DNA of 64,000 nucleotides from Ostrinia nubilalis (Eukaryota; Arthropoda; Insecta; Lepidoptera; Crambidae): assembly GCF_963855985.1 (NCBI RefSeq), contig NC_087093.1:1123501-1187500 (forward strand), given 5' to 3'. The translations under genes and the position numbers were made by a program. The notes under the pieces are model-generated. The model saw only the letters and a list, made by a program, of their open reading frames with translations. It had not been told where the DNA came from and made no database searches. Every line of letters starts with the position of its first letter. The first letter of the stretch is position 1. Shown piece after piece: positions 9,841-20,069 of this stretch.

Positions 9841-10130
9841 AAATTTGACTAAAAACTTGAGACTTCTGTCACGGCTCCGGCACTGCGGGGCTCTGGCGGT
9901 CCCTCGCGTGCTAATCGTCGCAGATGGTTTTCGCTCGACACCGCGTCTTCGGCTTGCTGGCCGGCAAAGCCGGCCAGCCTCAGCCGCGGCGCCTCGCTTC
10001 CAGCCACCTGCTCCTCAGCCCGCGGGCCGCCTCGCCCCTCCGTGCCTACGCGCTTCTAAATTACACTCTAGGGGTAGGGCAGACAAGACTACGTGGAGTC
10101 GCTTTTACGGCGATACGTTTTTGTCACTAA
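9841..10130. other. GC-rich block with a strong hairpin
   Basis: This stretch is clearly GC-rich against the AT-rich surroundings, with many CpG and GCC steps. It contains a perfect 10-bp stem with a 3-base loop at 9956-9978 (GCTGGCCGGC, AAA, GCCGGCCAGC). Two overlapping plus-strand frames (112 and 68 codons) look like a composition effect: they lack a recognisable domain and start inside the microsatellite or mid-block. No other copy is seen in the window. It could be a captured piece inside a larger mobile element. Confidence 0.5.
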
Positions 10131-10164
10131 AGTCATTTATAAGTCAAGCTAAAAAAGAACATAC

Positions 10165-10490
10165 TTAAAGTTATATCTATCAGAAATTATATCAATTAAA
10201 GAGTATAACAAATAATATTTATTACAAGTAATGGTTATGTGAAATAATATTTATATTAAACAAAATTACATCAAATGAGTATTAGATTAAGTAAGGTTTA
10301 TATCAAATGTCTTTATGCGTTGTGATTGGTATCTGAAATGATATTATTAGAAACGATTTATTATATGAAGTAAACATTATATGTTAAAAAATTATATCAA
10401 GTGTTATTATAACATACGTTTATTATACAATATGAACGTTATTGAAATGAATTTATATCATATAAACTTATATAAACTGTCACGCACCCC
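10165..10490. repeat. AT-rich degenerate array (right part)
   Basis: Loosely repeated ATATCA, TTATATCAAA and ATTATATGAAG strings, the same texture as 4905-5115. I take it as the right part of the array that received the piggyBac and jockey insertions. Confidence 0.55.
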
Positions 10491-12055
10491 AAATATCTGG
10501 TGGTTCACACGCCACCATAAGCGGTCCGCCGTCATTAGGGCTGCACACCCTTTTAACTTAAAATAAATATTTTAGTTCAACGTGAGGAGTTACAAATTAA
10601 CGCACATGCTCGTGTGTTCCCGATGACAGCGGATACAAATACAGCCGTGTGATGGGGTGTGGTCCAAGTATACTGGACAGCGAGTAGATTTCGATTATTT
10701 TCACAGCATATTTTATTAACTTTTGATGTTTTCCACATCCTAGGTAAGTATATATTTTTTAATTATACTCGCAATATTATTCTTACAAGTTTTCTTGCAA
10801 CACCATGTCTTTCGTCAGGACCACAACTCCTTCATGGTTGGCAAATTATCAGGTAGTTTAAAGTTCTTATGCGTAATTACTAATTTGTAAATGTCAAAAA
10901 GATCGCTTATTCTTCTGTCTTACGCCACGGCCTAGATTACACAGCGTCTGCGCTTGCTTATTAGCGGTGTTGTCCTGTCCCCGTGTATAATGCATAACTT
11001 ATAAATATACTATTAGTTGGTCTTACTCGTTTAAACCCATTTTAACACTAGCTGGGGCCGCGACTTTGTACGCGTGAAAACTGTTTTATAGAGTTACTAC
11101 TTTGTGAGTAGGTAATACTCGCTCGCTGAAGCTCGCTTCGCTTCCACCTTCGGCCTGATCATCACTTTCCATCAGGTGAGATGCAGGCTAAGAGATTTAT
11201 TTATTTAAATTTTAATGCCATATTATTATTATAGTTGGTACTTAAGGCGAACTTAATGCCACTGGGCAAGCTCTGCCAGTTAAGCTTTCTCGGTGTGGAT
11301 AAAGAATAAACTAGTAACTCAAAATTAAGCAAAACTATAATACTATGACGACTGCGAATAGATTTATTCAAATTATTAAACTGCTCCTTCTAAATACATG
11401 GCTTGTAAACATCCAGGCATCATATTACATTTTCCCCAGTAGGATTTGATCAATATTGGGGTCTTGTTCGTGAACCAGGTTTATCGGCATTGTGTTTCAA
11501 AAACCAATGCCTATAATAGCTTAGCAACATCACTGAAACCTGCCAAAAATGCTTTGAAATACAATAGTCCTTCAATACGTGCTGTGCTTTCAATTTGTGA
11601 CAATGCCGGGGCGTGAACCGAGTAGCGGCCGCATTGTAGCCTCGCAAAAGTGCACCGGGCTCAAGGGTCATCGTGGGGAACCTAGATTGGGCTGATGGAA
11701 ATGGAAGTGGCATGGGATCATAGAAAAAGGGTTGTTTTTCCCATCAGTCTGCAGACCACTATGGGAAACTACGTGAACTGTCCGAGCTAAACAAAATAAC
11801 ATATTATTTCTTAATTAATTTTAAGTCTGCATTATGTATTCTTATAACTGTGGGAATTGCTGATTTACCATCAGGTGAGATACAGGCCAAGAGCTTTCTC
11901 GTTGTGGATAAAAAAAATCTGTCCTATTTTTTGTGTGATTTATTTATCTGTGTATGAAAATTATTGTTTTCCAAATAAACTTTGCTTAGCTCTAGGTCTG
12001 CAACCCACATTAATATGTCAAAATAGATTCTAAAGCCTGGTCCGTGAGCACGTAG
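10491..12055. other. Unassigned sequence with small retroposon fragments
   Basis: No gene found. At about 11048-11090 there is a short ACTAGCTGGGGCCGCGACTT fragment of the retroposon type seen at 3797. CATCAGGTGAGAT at about 11173 and again at about 11872 belongs to another retroposon tail (compare 14330-14450). The remaining sequence has only chance reading frames. Confidence 0.5.
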
Positions 12056-12218
12056 AATCCCGTCCAATGACTCCAAGCTGCCCATCCTTGTCGCTCGCAC
12101 GTAATTTTTTGCTGTCGCGCTTGCACACTCATTGCGGGCGCGCGTCGCACAGTCGCGACAGCAATATAATTACGCGCGAGCGATAAGGATGGGTAGCTTG
12201 GGGTCATTGGACAGGATT
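12056..12218. mobile_element. Palindromic MITE
   Basis: The left arm 12056-12116 and right arm 12153-12218 are inverted copies, for example CCATCCTTGTCGCTCGCACG against its reverse complement with few changes. The outer ends read AATCCCGTCCAATGACTCC and, reverse complemented, AATCCTGTCCAATGACCCC. The centre is rich in CG steps. No clear target duplication is seen. Confidence 0.75.
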
Positions 12219-12236
12219 TAGTCATAAAAGTTTCAT

Positions 12237-12300
12237 CATCATCTTTTCAGCCATAGGACGTCCACCGCTGAACATAGGCCTCCCCCTATGATTTTCTTAG
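12237..12300 (-). mobile_element. LINE 3' tail fragment
   Basis: Read on the minus strand it gives EAYVQRWTSYG, a stop, and a GAT tail. This is the same C-terminus as the copies at 28378 and 60651. Only about 60 bp remain, abutting the MITE region. Confidence 0.65.
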
Positions 12301-12762
12301 TGATTTTCCATCTCAAGCCAAATAACTGCTGTCTTTACTGTACTTAAGGTAAAGGTATTAATAATACAATGAAGCAATGAAGGTACCTGAAGTAACTAAC
12401 GTACACAAATAACGTAATACAAACTTACTGAACGAATATTGGCACGTTAATATGACTTCCTTTGTAAATAATCTTCTATGTTTCTTAGAATTAATCTCTT
12501 GCTTGATGTCTCTTTAAACAAACTCCCATTCCAAGTATCTTATTATAAATTTTATTTCCTGGAAGATTCTCCGTTCCTGAGAAAAACGTGATCTTTTTAG
12601 ATCGTGCCAAAATCAAAGACCGCCAATAAAACTTCGGCATCTCATTACATATTTCGTAGAGCATTTGTATTATTTTTTAAAATTATAATTTTTATTTCAG
12701 GAGTCATTTATTTTAAGACTCTTCTTCTTTTGAGATGAAAATTATGCTTTATTCCAAAACTA
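12301..12762. other. Unassigned AT-rich sequence
   Basis: No gene, repeat partner or recognisable element seen. Confidence 0.5.
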
Positions 12763-12985
12763 GCTTTCCGCCCGCGGCTTCGCCAGCGTGGAATTTTGTC
12801 TGTCACAGAAAAACTTTAACACGCGCGTTCCTGTTTAAAAAACCTGGATAAAAACTATCCTATGTCCCGGGACTCAAACTATCTCTATGCCAAATTTCAT
12901 CAAAATCGGTTCAGTGGTTTAAGCGTGAAAGAGAGACAGACAGAGTTACTTTCGCATTTATTTTATAATATTAGTATATGTAGAT
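12763..12985 (+). repeat. Lepidopteran retroposon 3' fragment
   Basis: It begins AACTAGCTTTCCGCCCGCGG and contains CAAATTTCATCAAAATCGG and TTCAGTGGTTTAAGCGTGAA. The same layout occurs at 35368-35560, and a degenerate copy at 13670-13770. I recognise this as a very common moth and butterfly repeat, probably the 3' end of a LINE or a SINE that uses it. Confidence 0.7.
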
Positions 12986-13200
12986 ATTGGGGGCACACAA
13001 TATTCATGAGGAATCACGCATTGAAAGATTTAAAGTAATGTCAATTGATTTGAGAAGATATCAACTCAATGAATCAATTGCTGTCATTGACAATTGGATT
13101 ACAAGCAATGAAGCGCGTGCGCCGATTCACTTTCATTGTTAAGAATTTCGTTTACAGTACCGAAAAATGCACGCTAGTGTAATTTATGGACAAGATTCTA

Positions 13201-13308
13201 AAGCTGGGTTGCACCATGTTACTCTTACTATAACAATCGTCAAGTACATAAAAAAAACACCAGTTATCGTTATAGTTACGGTTAAAGTAAGATGATGCAA
13301 CCCAGCCT
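13201..13308 (-). mobile_element. MITE family A, copy 1
   Basis: The ends read AGCTGGGTTGCACCA and GATGCAACCCAGCCT. The inner part has ACACCAGTTATCGTTATAGTTACGG. Four further copies lie at 31037, 47561, 53162 and 58080. This copy is in the opposite orientation to the other four. It is a short palindromic element with no coding. Confidence 0.8.
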
Positions 13309-13999
13309 TATAGTATTAAGGACTTTTTTATTTATCCTTAATAAAGGAACAAACAGCCTTATTTTTATACATGTAGCTTAATAAGTGATTATATTTTATT
13401 ATAAGTAATTATATTGACTTGTAAAGTTTCATTCTAGTTTTTTTAGTCAATATTGATAAGTTGCTTACTGTATAGTGGTTCTCAAATCTCTTCCAGCCTC
13501 TTAGATCAGGGTTCCACATTAAGTATTGAGCTGGCCATAATGGAGTCCTGCAGGACAATGCGCTGCATTAGCCCTGTTTCCCTCATCTTGCCATTGTTGG
13601 CTGAGAGGTCTTGCCATCCACCACGATAGCCGTAATAACCGATCATGTAAGAGTGCCAATTATTGGATACTAGCTTTTGCCAGCAGCTTTGCTTGCGTGG
13701 ATTTTGGGATTTCGCTTTTCTGTCCAAAAAAACCTTTGTTATTAGCCAACGCGCAATGAGCTTTTGTATGGCCCGCCGGTATAAAAATCTCATAATTTAA
13801 CCTCTTTAATTAATTTGCACGACAAAAATTATCAACCTATAGAAATATTTTTATAGCCGCTGGGTTTTCAGGAGAGACTCCTTACTTATAGTATGGTTAT
13901 GAACAATTTTTACAATGGGATAAAAAAAATCGGCTGTTTTGGAACAGCAAATTGTATTGGAACAGGTGCATTTTTCTTACTTGCGTTCATCACGCTAAT
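13309..13999. other. Unassigned sequence with a degenerate retroposon piece
   Basis: The stretch about 13670-13770 (CTAGCTTTTGCCAGCAGC...) is a degenerate copy of the repeat at 12763. Nothing else could be assigned. Confidence 0.5.
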
Positions 14000-14095
14000 A
14001 TTAGTCTCCATCGGGATTCGAACCCGGAACTGTGACACTGTGGTTCCGGGTAGTTGCAGTCCGGTCCCCAAACTCCAGGTCAGGCGGTCGTTATT
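14000..14095 (-). repeat. tRNA-like SINE fragment
   Basis: Read on the minus strand, CCGGGTTCGAATCCCGATGG is a tRNA T-arm with a perfect pol III B-box core (GGTTCGAATCC). No cloverleaf can be built around it, so it is more likely a SINE head or tRNA-derived repeat than a tRNA gene. Confidence 0.45.
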
Positions 14096-14329
14096 ATAAC
14101 ATTTACGTCCATAACAAAAACAGTCACTAAAAATAATTCTTTACTTACCCTTTTTGCCATCAAGCACACTGTATCATAAACCATCTTTATGTGCAAAATT
14201 GTACCTTATTACAATTGCCGTAAGAACAGCGTGTTACTTGTTCTGCCATAGTCTGAATAAACGACAGCACATCAAGGCAAGTAAATACTGTAAGACGGAT
14301 ACGACCTGCAAGCTTTCAAGAAGAGAGCG

Positions 14330-14450
14330 TATCTTCACCTTAAAGGCCGGCAACGCACTTGCAACGCCCCTGGGTCTGCGGGTGTCTATGGGCGACGGTA
14401 ATCACTTACCATCAGGTGATCCGCTTGCTCGTTTGCCTCCTGTCACATAA
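14330..14450 (+). repeat. Retroposon tail
   Basis: It contains AAAGGCCGGCAACGCACTTG and, downstream, ATCACTTACCATCAGGTGAT and GCTCGTTTGCCTCCTGTCAC, then an A-rich end. Degenerate pieces of the same tail occur near 11160, 11870 and 20455. I recognise it as a widespread lepidopteran non-LTR or SINE tail. Confidence 0.7.
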
Positions 14451-15780
14451 AAAAAATGTTATAGCTGTTTTAATAGGGGCTATTTTGTTTGCAACTAAAA
14501 TGTATTGTCTGATGTGTTGATGGTGACTGAGTTTGTTGCGCGCTTCTTTTCAGCACTTAGTCTTGCCAAATGGTGGTCTCGCAGCGCTGGTAGGGCAAAT
14601 AGAGTACGAGACATGTAAAGGCTCCTTATGAGCAAAACTTCAGTTTTAGTTTTTTCTTGAAAAATAAATATAAAATCACCCTTCAGCCAATAGGGATAGG
14701 GCTGCCAACATAAAAGCCGGACTTTTGGCTTCATTTGGCCGGACATTTTACACTAAAAGCCGGGCATACTGTCGTCTGTCACATGTGCAATTAGTGTCGT
14801 AGCTCACGAGTGAGTACCATCATCCTCGGTTGTCCAACATCCTGATGCGTGCGCTTGACATTAATCTGTGGCTCGACTTTCGACTGGCGCGGCAGCCACT
14901 TAAAAAGCCTAACAAAAGCCGGACAGGCCGGACAAGACAATATTTGGTCGGACAAGAACGTAAAAATATATAAATAAATAAATAAAAAAGGCAAACATGT
15001 CAGTGACACCTGGCATCCTAAATAGGGACGGAGCAGTAAAGAAAAATGTTGCAAAAACGGAAAATATTATTCAAACTATTTTCACACATACGAAATATTT
15101 TTGACTTTGACTTGACTGACTTAGCTGTCTGTACTTACATACACCCGCCATTCGCACATTACGACTTCCTACGGGCGCGCACGTGCGCGGGAGTAGCGAT
15201 CAAAGCGCGCGCCGGACGCGCCGCCATTTTGTTGCGATAAACGCCGCGTCAAGTGCAACGCGCGATTTCCACTCAAATAAAACTTGGACAAGGTGTTGAG
15301 TTGATTATTTTGGTCCGAGTTTTTAATATGACATTGTATTATTAGGCCACCAAAGCGCGACAATTTTTGGCATAGGTACATATCATCATTCAAAGTACTT
15401 AATGTTTGTAAGCTGTATTGCATTTCTGGGATACCAAATGTTCCAATTTTATGACTTCACTAGCTATTTCACTAAACTTAATCTAGTAATATTAGTATAT
15501 CACTAAACTTGGGCCGTTTTATAACTATATTCCTAGTGAGATAGTAATGAATCGCTTTCCTATAACTATGTTACAGTATATAATTATATCCCTAGGGATA
15601 TAACTATATTACGGCTTTATCTATCTTACTGCGACATTAACACAACGGAAATTATGAACTTTAAGCATTTTATTGAATTAAAACACACTTATAAGTTATT
15701 TGTTTTGTTGACAAATTAATGTAGAAATAAAAAAATGTATCAGATCTGACATTTTAAATTCCATTCTGTTTGCAAGTTGG
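14451..15780. other. Unassigned sequence
   Basis: No gene found. It holds several AAGCCGGAC and GGCCGGACA motifs (14710-14950) in both orientations, a CpG-rich patch at 15165-15260 (GCGCGCGCCGGACGCGCCGC), and an AT-rich stretch at 15480-15640 with a short inverted repeat around ATAACTATATT. None could be tied to a known element. Confidence 0.45.
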
Positions 15781-15789
15781 GTAAAAAAA

Positions 15790-16480
15790 AGCTCTTCAAG
15801 GATTATAAAAAAAAATAAAACCGACTCAGGCAAACTTTACATGTTTCATAATCTTGGCACCGACTCCAGAAGTATCAATCATGGTATACCTACCTACATA
15901 AATATTAATAATTCGTCCTAATAAATAAGTAGGTAATTAGTAATTATTTTTCTACTTTTTAGTAATAGGTTTTTTGGAGTCGGTTTTATTTTTTTTTATA
16001 AAATTTTACTTATTTCTTGCTTTTTAGTTAACTAATTATTACCTTGATGTTACCACTGAAGGTAGGCAGTACATTGAGACCAAAAAAAATTGGTTCATAA
16101 TCGGCGGAGATATTGCGTATAAAAAAGTTCATCCCCAATTTTCCACCCTTGGGGGTGAAATATTTTCTTCAAATTCGCATGAAACCACCCTTTGATAATA
16201 CATATTCAACAAAAAAATAATCGTTCAAATTGGTTTATAATCGGCGGAGATATTGCGTATAAAAAAGTTCATCCCCAATTTTCCACCCTCGGGGGTTGTT
16301 TTTTTTATTATTAAATTTAAATGGGACCACCCTTGAGGTATTACCTATACGCCGAAAAAAGATTTGTTCAAATCGGTTCATAATTGGCGGAGTTATCGCG
16401 TAACAAACATAGAAAAAAAAAAAAAAAAAAAACATACGGGTCGAATTGAGAACCTCCTCCTTTTTTGAAGTCGGTTGAAA
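15790..16480 (+). repeat. Lepidopteran AACCGACT-type interspersed repeat with internal tandem copies
   Basis: It is bounded by AAAATAAAACCGACTC on the left and AAGTCGGTTGAAAAT on the right. Inside, a block containing ATAATCGGCGGAGATATTGC, AAAGTTCATCCCCAATTTTC and CCACCC occurs at about 16095-16160 and 16233-16296, with a third degenerate copy at about 16375-16405. An A run follows at 16412-16433. I recognise it as a frequent moth repeat. No coding. Confidence 0.7.
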
Positions 16481-16555
16481 ATACAAAATTGAAACGTAAC
16501 AAATATAATAATATGTGCTACGAGTATGAAGCATAATTTCGACCGTCTCCATATC

Positions 16556-16639
16556 GTCAGGATGGCCGAGCGGTCTAAGGCGCTGCGTTCAGGTCGCAGT
16601 CCACTTCTGTGGGCGTGGGTTCGAATCCCACTTCTGACA
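16556..16639 (+). tRNA. tRNA-Leu (anticodon CAG)
   Basis: This 84-base tRNA gene starts GTCAGGA and ends TTCTGAC plus discriminator A, giving a seven-pair acceptor stem with one G-T pair. The anticodon arm is CTGCG, loop TTCAGGT, CGCAG, so the anticodon is CAG and it reads CUG codons. The long variable arm after it is typical of leucine tRNAs. The A box (TGGCCGAGCGG) and B box (GGTTCGAATCC) for RNA polymerase III are perfect, there is no intron, and a T-run terminator follows within about 10 bases (TTTTT from 16645). CCA is not encoded, as expected for a eukaryotic nuclear gene. It appears functional. Confidence 0.97.
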
Positions 16640-16999
16640 GTATCTTTTTGTCTTTTTTTGCCCTTATTTTTTTAAACTACATCTGATTCTAATTTAAATG
16701 ATTAATAAAATATATAATAAATTCTTACTAATTATTTCTAAAACAAACACTTGTTCTTTCTTGGGTCAGCCACTTATAAATAGACTTCAACAGTCGGCCT
16801 ATTGTACGAGATAATCAACTAAATACCAACTTTGTATTTGTTATCGGAGAGCCAATAGCTCTTCTTTTAGCTCGTCAATTACGCCGCAACTTATCTTCAG
16901 GAATGCCGACAGTCAGTAGGGTTTTGTTTCATTCCTTGGTCTATTTATTTTAAGTCCAGCTGATAATTTCATAATAATCTGACTATTAATAGCCTTTTT

Positions 17000-17160
17000 A
17001 GGGTTCCGTAGTCCTGACAAGGAACCCTTATAGTTTCGATAACCTATGTCTGTCTGTCCGAGGTTTTGCTTGAAAACTATTGGCACTAGAGAGCTGTAAT
17101 TTTGTGGATATGTATATTTATCACGCTGACAAAACGGTAAAATGAAATGATTTTTCCTTT
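17000..17160 (+). repeat. Lepidopteran TTAGGGTTCCGTA-type repeat
   Basis: It starts TTTAGGGTTCCGTAGTCC and continues through CTGTCTGTCCGAGG and AGAGCTGTAATTTTG. I recognise the opening as a very common lepidopteran interspersed repeat. Right boundary uncertain. Confidence 0.6.
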
Positions 17161-17464
17161 AAAATTATTTCTTCTTTTGAAATACTGTTAACTATCTCCC
17201 TTATGCGTCACAATCCAGGTCCATCCGCGCCCTTTGATCGCGCACGTGGTATCATGCGTGTGCGCACGAATCGCGATACATCAAGCGCCCATCAAGTGAC
17301 GGACGAAATTGGCGACGTGTAAACATCCGTTTGTGACCACCTCAGAGATCCATCGATTTGTTTATTTGAAAATGAAAGTAGGTTACAATTTGAGGATATA
17401 GTGGCTTGCAGCATTATTTTACAATTAAAATTAAAAATAATGATTATTAAATCGCATCCAATAA
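17161..17464. other. Unassigned sequence
   Basis: Contains a CpG-richer patch at 17220-17340 with no repeat partner here. No gene seen. Confidence 0.4.
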
Positions 17465-17625
17465 AAGGCTAGGTTTACGAGGGGCGCCCACGGCCAGAGA
17501 GACGGTAGTGTGGAATCCCACTAGCTAGGTGGACCGACGATCTGGTGAAGATTGCTGGCAGCGCAGGACCAATATAATTGTGTCCAGCAGTGGACGTCAT
17601 TTGGTTAAAACGAACAAACAAAGAA
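17465..17625 (+). pseudogene. LINE reverse transcriptase C-terminal remnant
   Basis: The plus strand encodes a broken RWTDDLVKIAGSAG, then VQQWTSFG-like sequence around CCAGCAGTGGACGTCATTTG, and an AACGAACAAACAAA tail. This matches the intact C-terminus at 60651-61022 (GRPPIRWPDDLVMVVG...VQQWTSFG). The frame is disrupted. No function is expected. Confidence 0.65.
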
Positions 17626-17709
17626 GTTTACGGATTGTGACCGTATTTCCCATATAGAAGAAAACCGGTATTATTCCTGTCAAGTTAAACACTGGACATC
17701 CTATGATGG

Positions 17710-18055
17710 GGATAATTTTTGCATAAGCCGAAGTGCTATCGTCTCACGAGAAAAGGTAACATCATACAACTAAGTGATCTCAAGGGTCTTTTTCCTTTGA
17801 AATCCGTCCAAATCATAGAACCATTAACAACTGGCGATCGACAACTCTATGATACTAAATAGGCCCTTCAGTCAGTATGACAGGCTGAAGTGCTGTTATC
17901 ACTTCATGAGAAAAAGCTTAATTATGATTATACAATCAGATCACTAAGTGATCTCAAGGGCCTTTTTCCTTTGAAATCCGTCCAAATCATAGAACCATTA
18001 ACAACTGGCGATCGATAGCTCTATCACACAAAATGGGCTCTTCTGTCTGTACCTA
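17710..18055 (+). repeat. Tandem duplication, unit about 175 bp
   Basis: Two successive copies share the block from AGTGATCTCAAGGG through AACAACTGGCGATCGA, at about 17770-17840 and 17945-18015. The shared block is nearly identical over about 70 bp and the flanks have diverged. A tRNA- or protein-like signal is not seen. Confidence 0.75.
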
Positions 18056-18111
18056 CGACAAGTTGACTTTGCTGGGCTCTTGTCAGCGAGTCTTCAAAGC
18101 TTGCATTACTG

Positions 18112-20069
18112 CCCAAGTAGCATTTTACTCCATTTAAGAGTTCAATAGTCGTTCACATGTACTCCACAAGCTGTGTATGTCAGCTGTATACGAGCTGTAT
18201 AGCTTGCTATAATGCTTTTATAGAACCAGTTTGGGCACAAATTAGACAGCCTTAAGTTCACTATGGCTGTACATTAGCAGTATAATAGCATTATAATAGC
18301 AGTTTAAGTAGTAACATCGTACTTAAGGCTGACTTACGGCACTATATGGGACGCAGTGTGAACCATACAACGTACGTGAGGATAATAAAGAGTAACAAGT
18401 GGCTAAATGCACAGCTTTCAAAGTTATAAAGTCCGACAAAAGTACTCCAATGCTACCTAAAGTTCACGTGTGTCTTAAATTATTTCCACATTTTAATATT
18501 AGTTTGGTATTTGTACGTGAGTGCCAAGAGGGAAACAACTCGGGCGGATAATCATTTATGCAAATAATAACACGGGTTTTAAATACTTAATAATGTTAAT
18601 GCCATTGGGAATGCAACTTTATCGTGAAATGTATACATATTTACAGCTAAAATATTTACGCGCCTCTGTAAAAACGCGATATTCATTTTAAAATATTTAA
18701 AACTGGCTGAGAGGAAATCTACAATTTTCAGTTTTTGATATTGGATTGGCATTATAATTATATTACGGTAATTAATTATAACATGAAACCAAAACTCAAT
18801 CGCTCTATCTGCGAATTTTGTGATAAATCTGCATTAATTTTGGAGATTTATTTGGTAAATATTTTAGGTTATGTAGAACAAAATGGTGGAAATGAAATAC
18901 GGCTATGTGAACTGTTATAACTCCAATTTAATGCGGTGAGCGTATATTAGGTTCACATGTGTTCTGTTAGAATGCTGTTATCTATATGAAGTTCCACATT
19001 TGTACCACTACAGCGCTAATGTCTATAAATTTATTCTAATGTGAACTTATGTACAGCTTTAAGATGTACCTAGTTCAGGTCAATTGTGTATCTTTAATTC
19101 TTTCAAATACTGAAATTTTAGAGATCCGCAATAAAAATTATTAATGTCCGTTAAATCGCCTAGCCCAGGTACTAATAGTCAAGTATGAATACCTAAAGCA
19201 TCAGACGGTAGTGTTCCCGGTTTAAATTCGTTTATTATGCTTGACAATTTATTCAAAGCGGAATGAGGAATACGATTTTCAATAGCCCATGTTCTTATTT
19301 TTTTTGCAAAAGGTTAAATAATTGTCCAAATCAAAATGGTATTCACTATCACTAGAACTGCAATCATCACACTCTGATATCTGTATATTTTGAAGGGAAA
19401 TTTCAGGTTCAGGCATAATATTTTCCTCTGCATCATGTACAGAACCACCATGAACAACTAAAAACAGGCTTGGGGAAATGTGTAATAGAATATCACATTC
19501 ACATTCATGTTCAGCTTAAAGCAAATAAGAGTAGTACTTGTGGACAAATAAACTGCTATTGATGTTAATGGACAACACATATAGTCCTTTTAACAGCCTA
19601 CAGTGTACATGCGAACCATTGAAACACTTTTGTACAGATAGTAAAAAAAGGTTATTTTAATTATCACAAACAAGTCCTACTACAGCTACTAGCTGTATAA
19701 CAGTCTAAAACAAGTAAACATAACAGCCTTTGGCTTTATAAATGACCACGTGTGTTCTATTAAAATGCTAGCTCTATAACATCGTACAAGTAGGCCGTTA
19801 AACAGCGGTTGCCGTATCTCTACCCTCCTATAATGCTCTTAGTCAGATGGCTGACTAAAGAATAGTTGTTAGAGTATTATAACACCAACAATCGTATAAA
19901 AGTATAACTCTACACTAGTCTACACTCCTATAAGTCCCTTAGACAGGTATAGGTGTAATTAATTGCAATAATACAGCTTATACATCACGAGTGAACTGTA
20001 CTAATGCTTTAAGTAGGTACACATTGGAACTAAATGTGAACTCTTAAATGGAGTAAAATGTTACTTGGG
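18112..20069. mobile_element. DNA transposon derivative with 33-bp terminal inverted repeats
   Basis: The left end is CCCAAGTAGCATTTTACTCC, and the reverse complement of the right end is CCCAAGTAACATTTTACTCC. The match continues through about 33 bp to AAGAGTTCA with one mismatch. Subterminal regions are rich in short repeats such as AGCTGTAT, CTATAATGC and AACAGC. The element is 1958 bp, non-autonomous and carries a decayed coding segment. A target duplication is not obvious from the flanks, so the superfamily is not assigned. Confidence 0.8.
19190..19462 (-). pseudogene. Decayed transposon-associated protein remnant
   Basis: On the minus strand one frame reads through an acidic stretch with ISECDDCSSSDSEYHFDLDN, then hits a stop after a poly-A slip. 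The next frame continues IRTWAIENRIPHSALNKL and LPSDALGI. The second part resembles the N-terminal segment of uncharacterised insect transposon proteins that carry a WA...N...H.AL..L pattern followed by LP.D. That resemblance comes from memory of the pattern only. It lies in the middle of the TIR element and was probably its second or only gene. Confidence 0.4.

Noticed and set aside
9830..10168. 112-codon plus-strand frame
   Set aside because: Starts in the microsatellite and runs through a CpG-rich block. Pro/Arg/Ala-rich composition effect, no domain.
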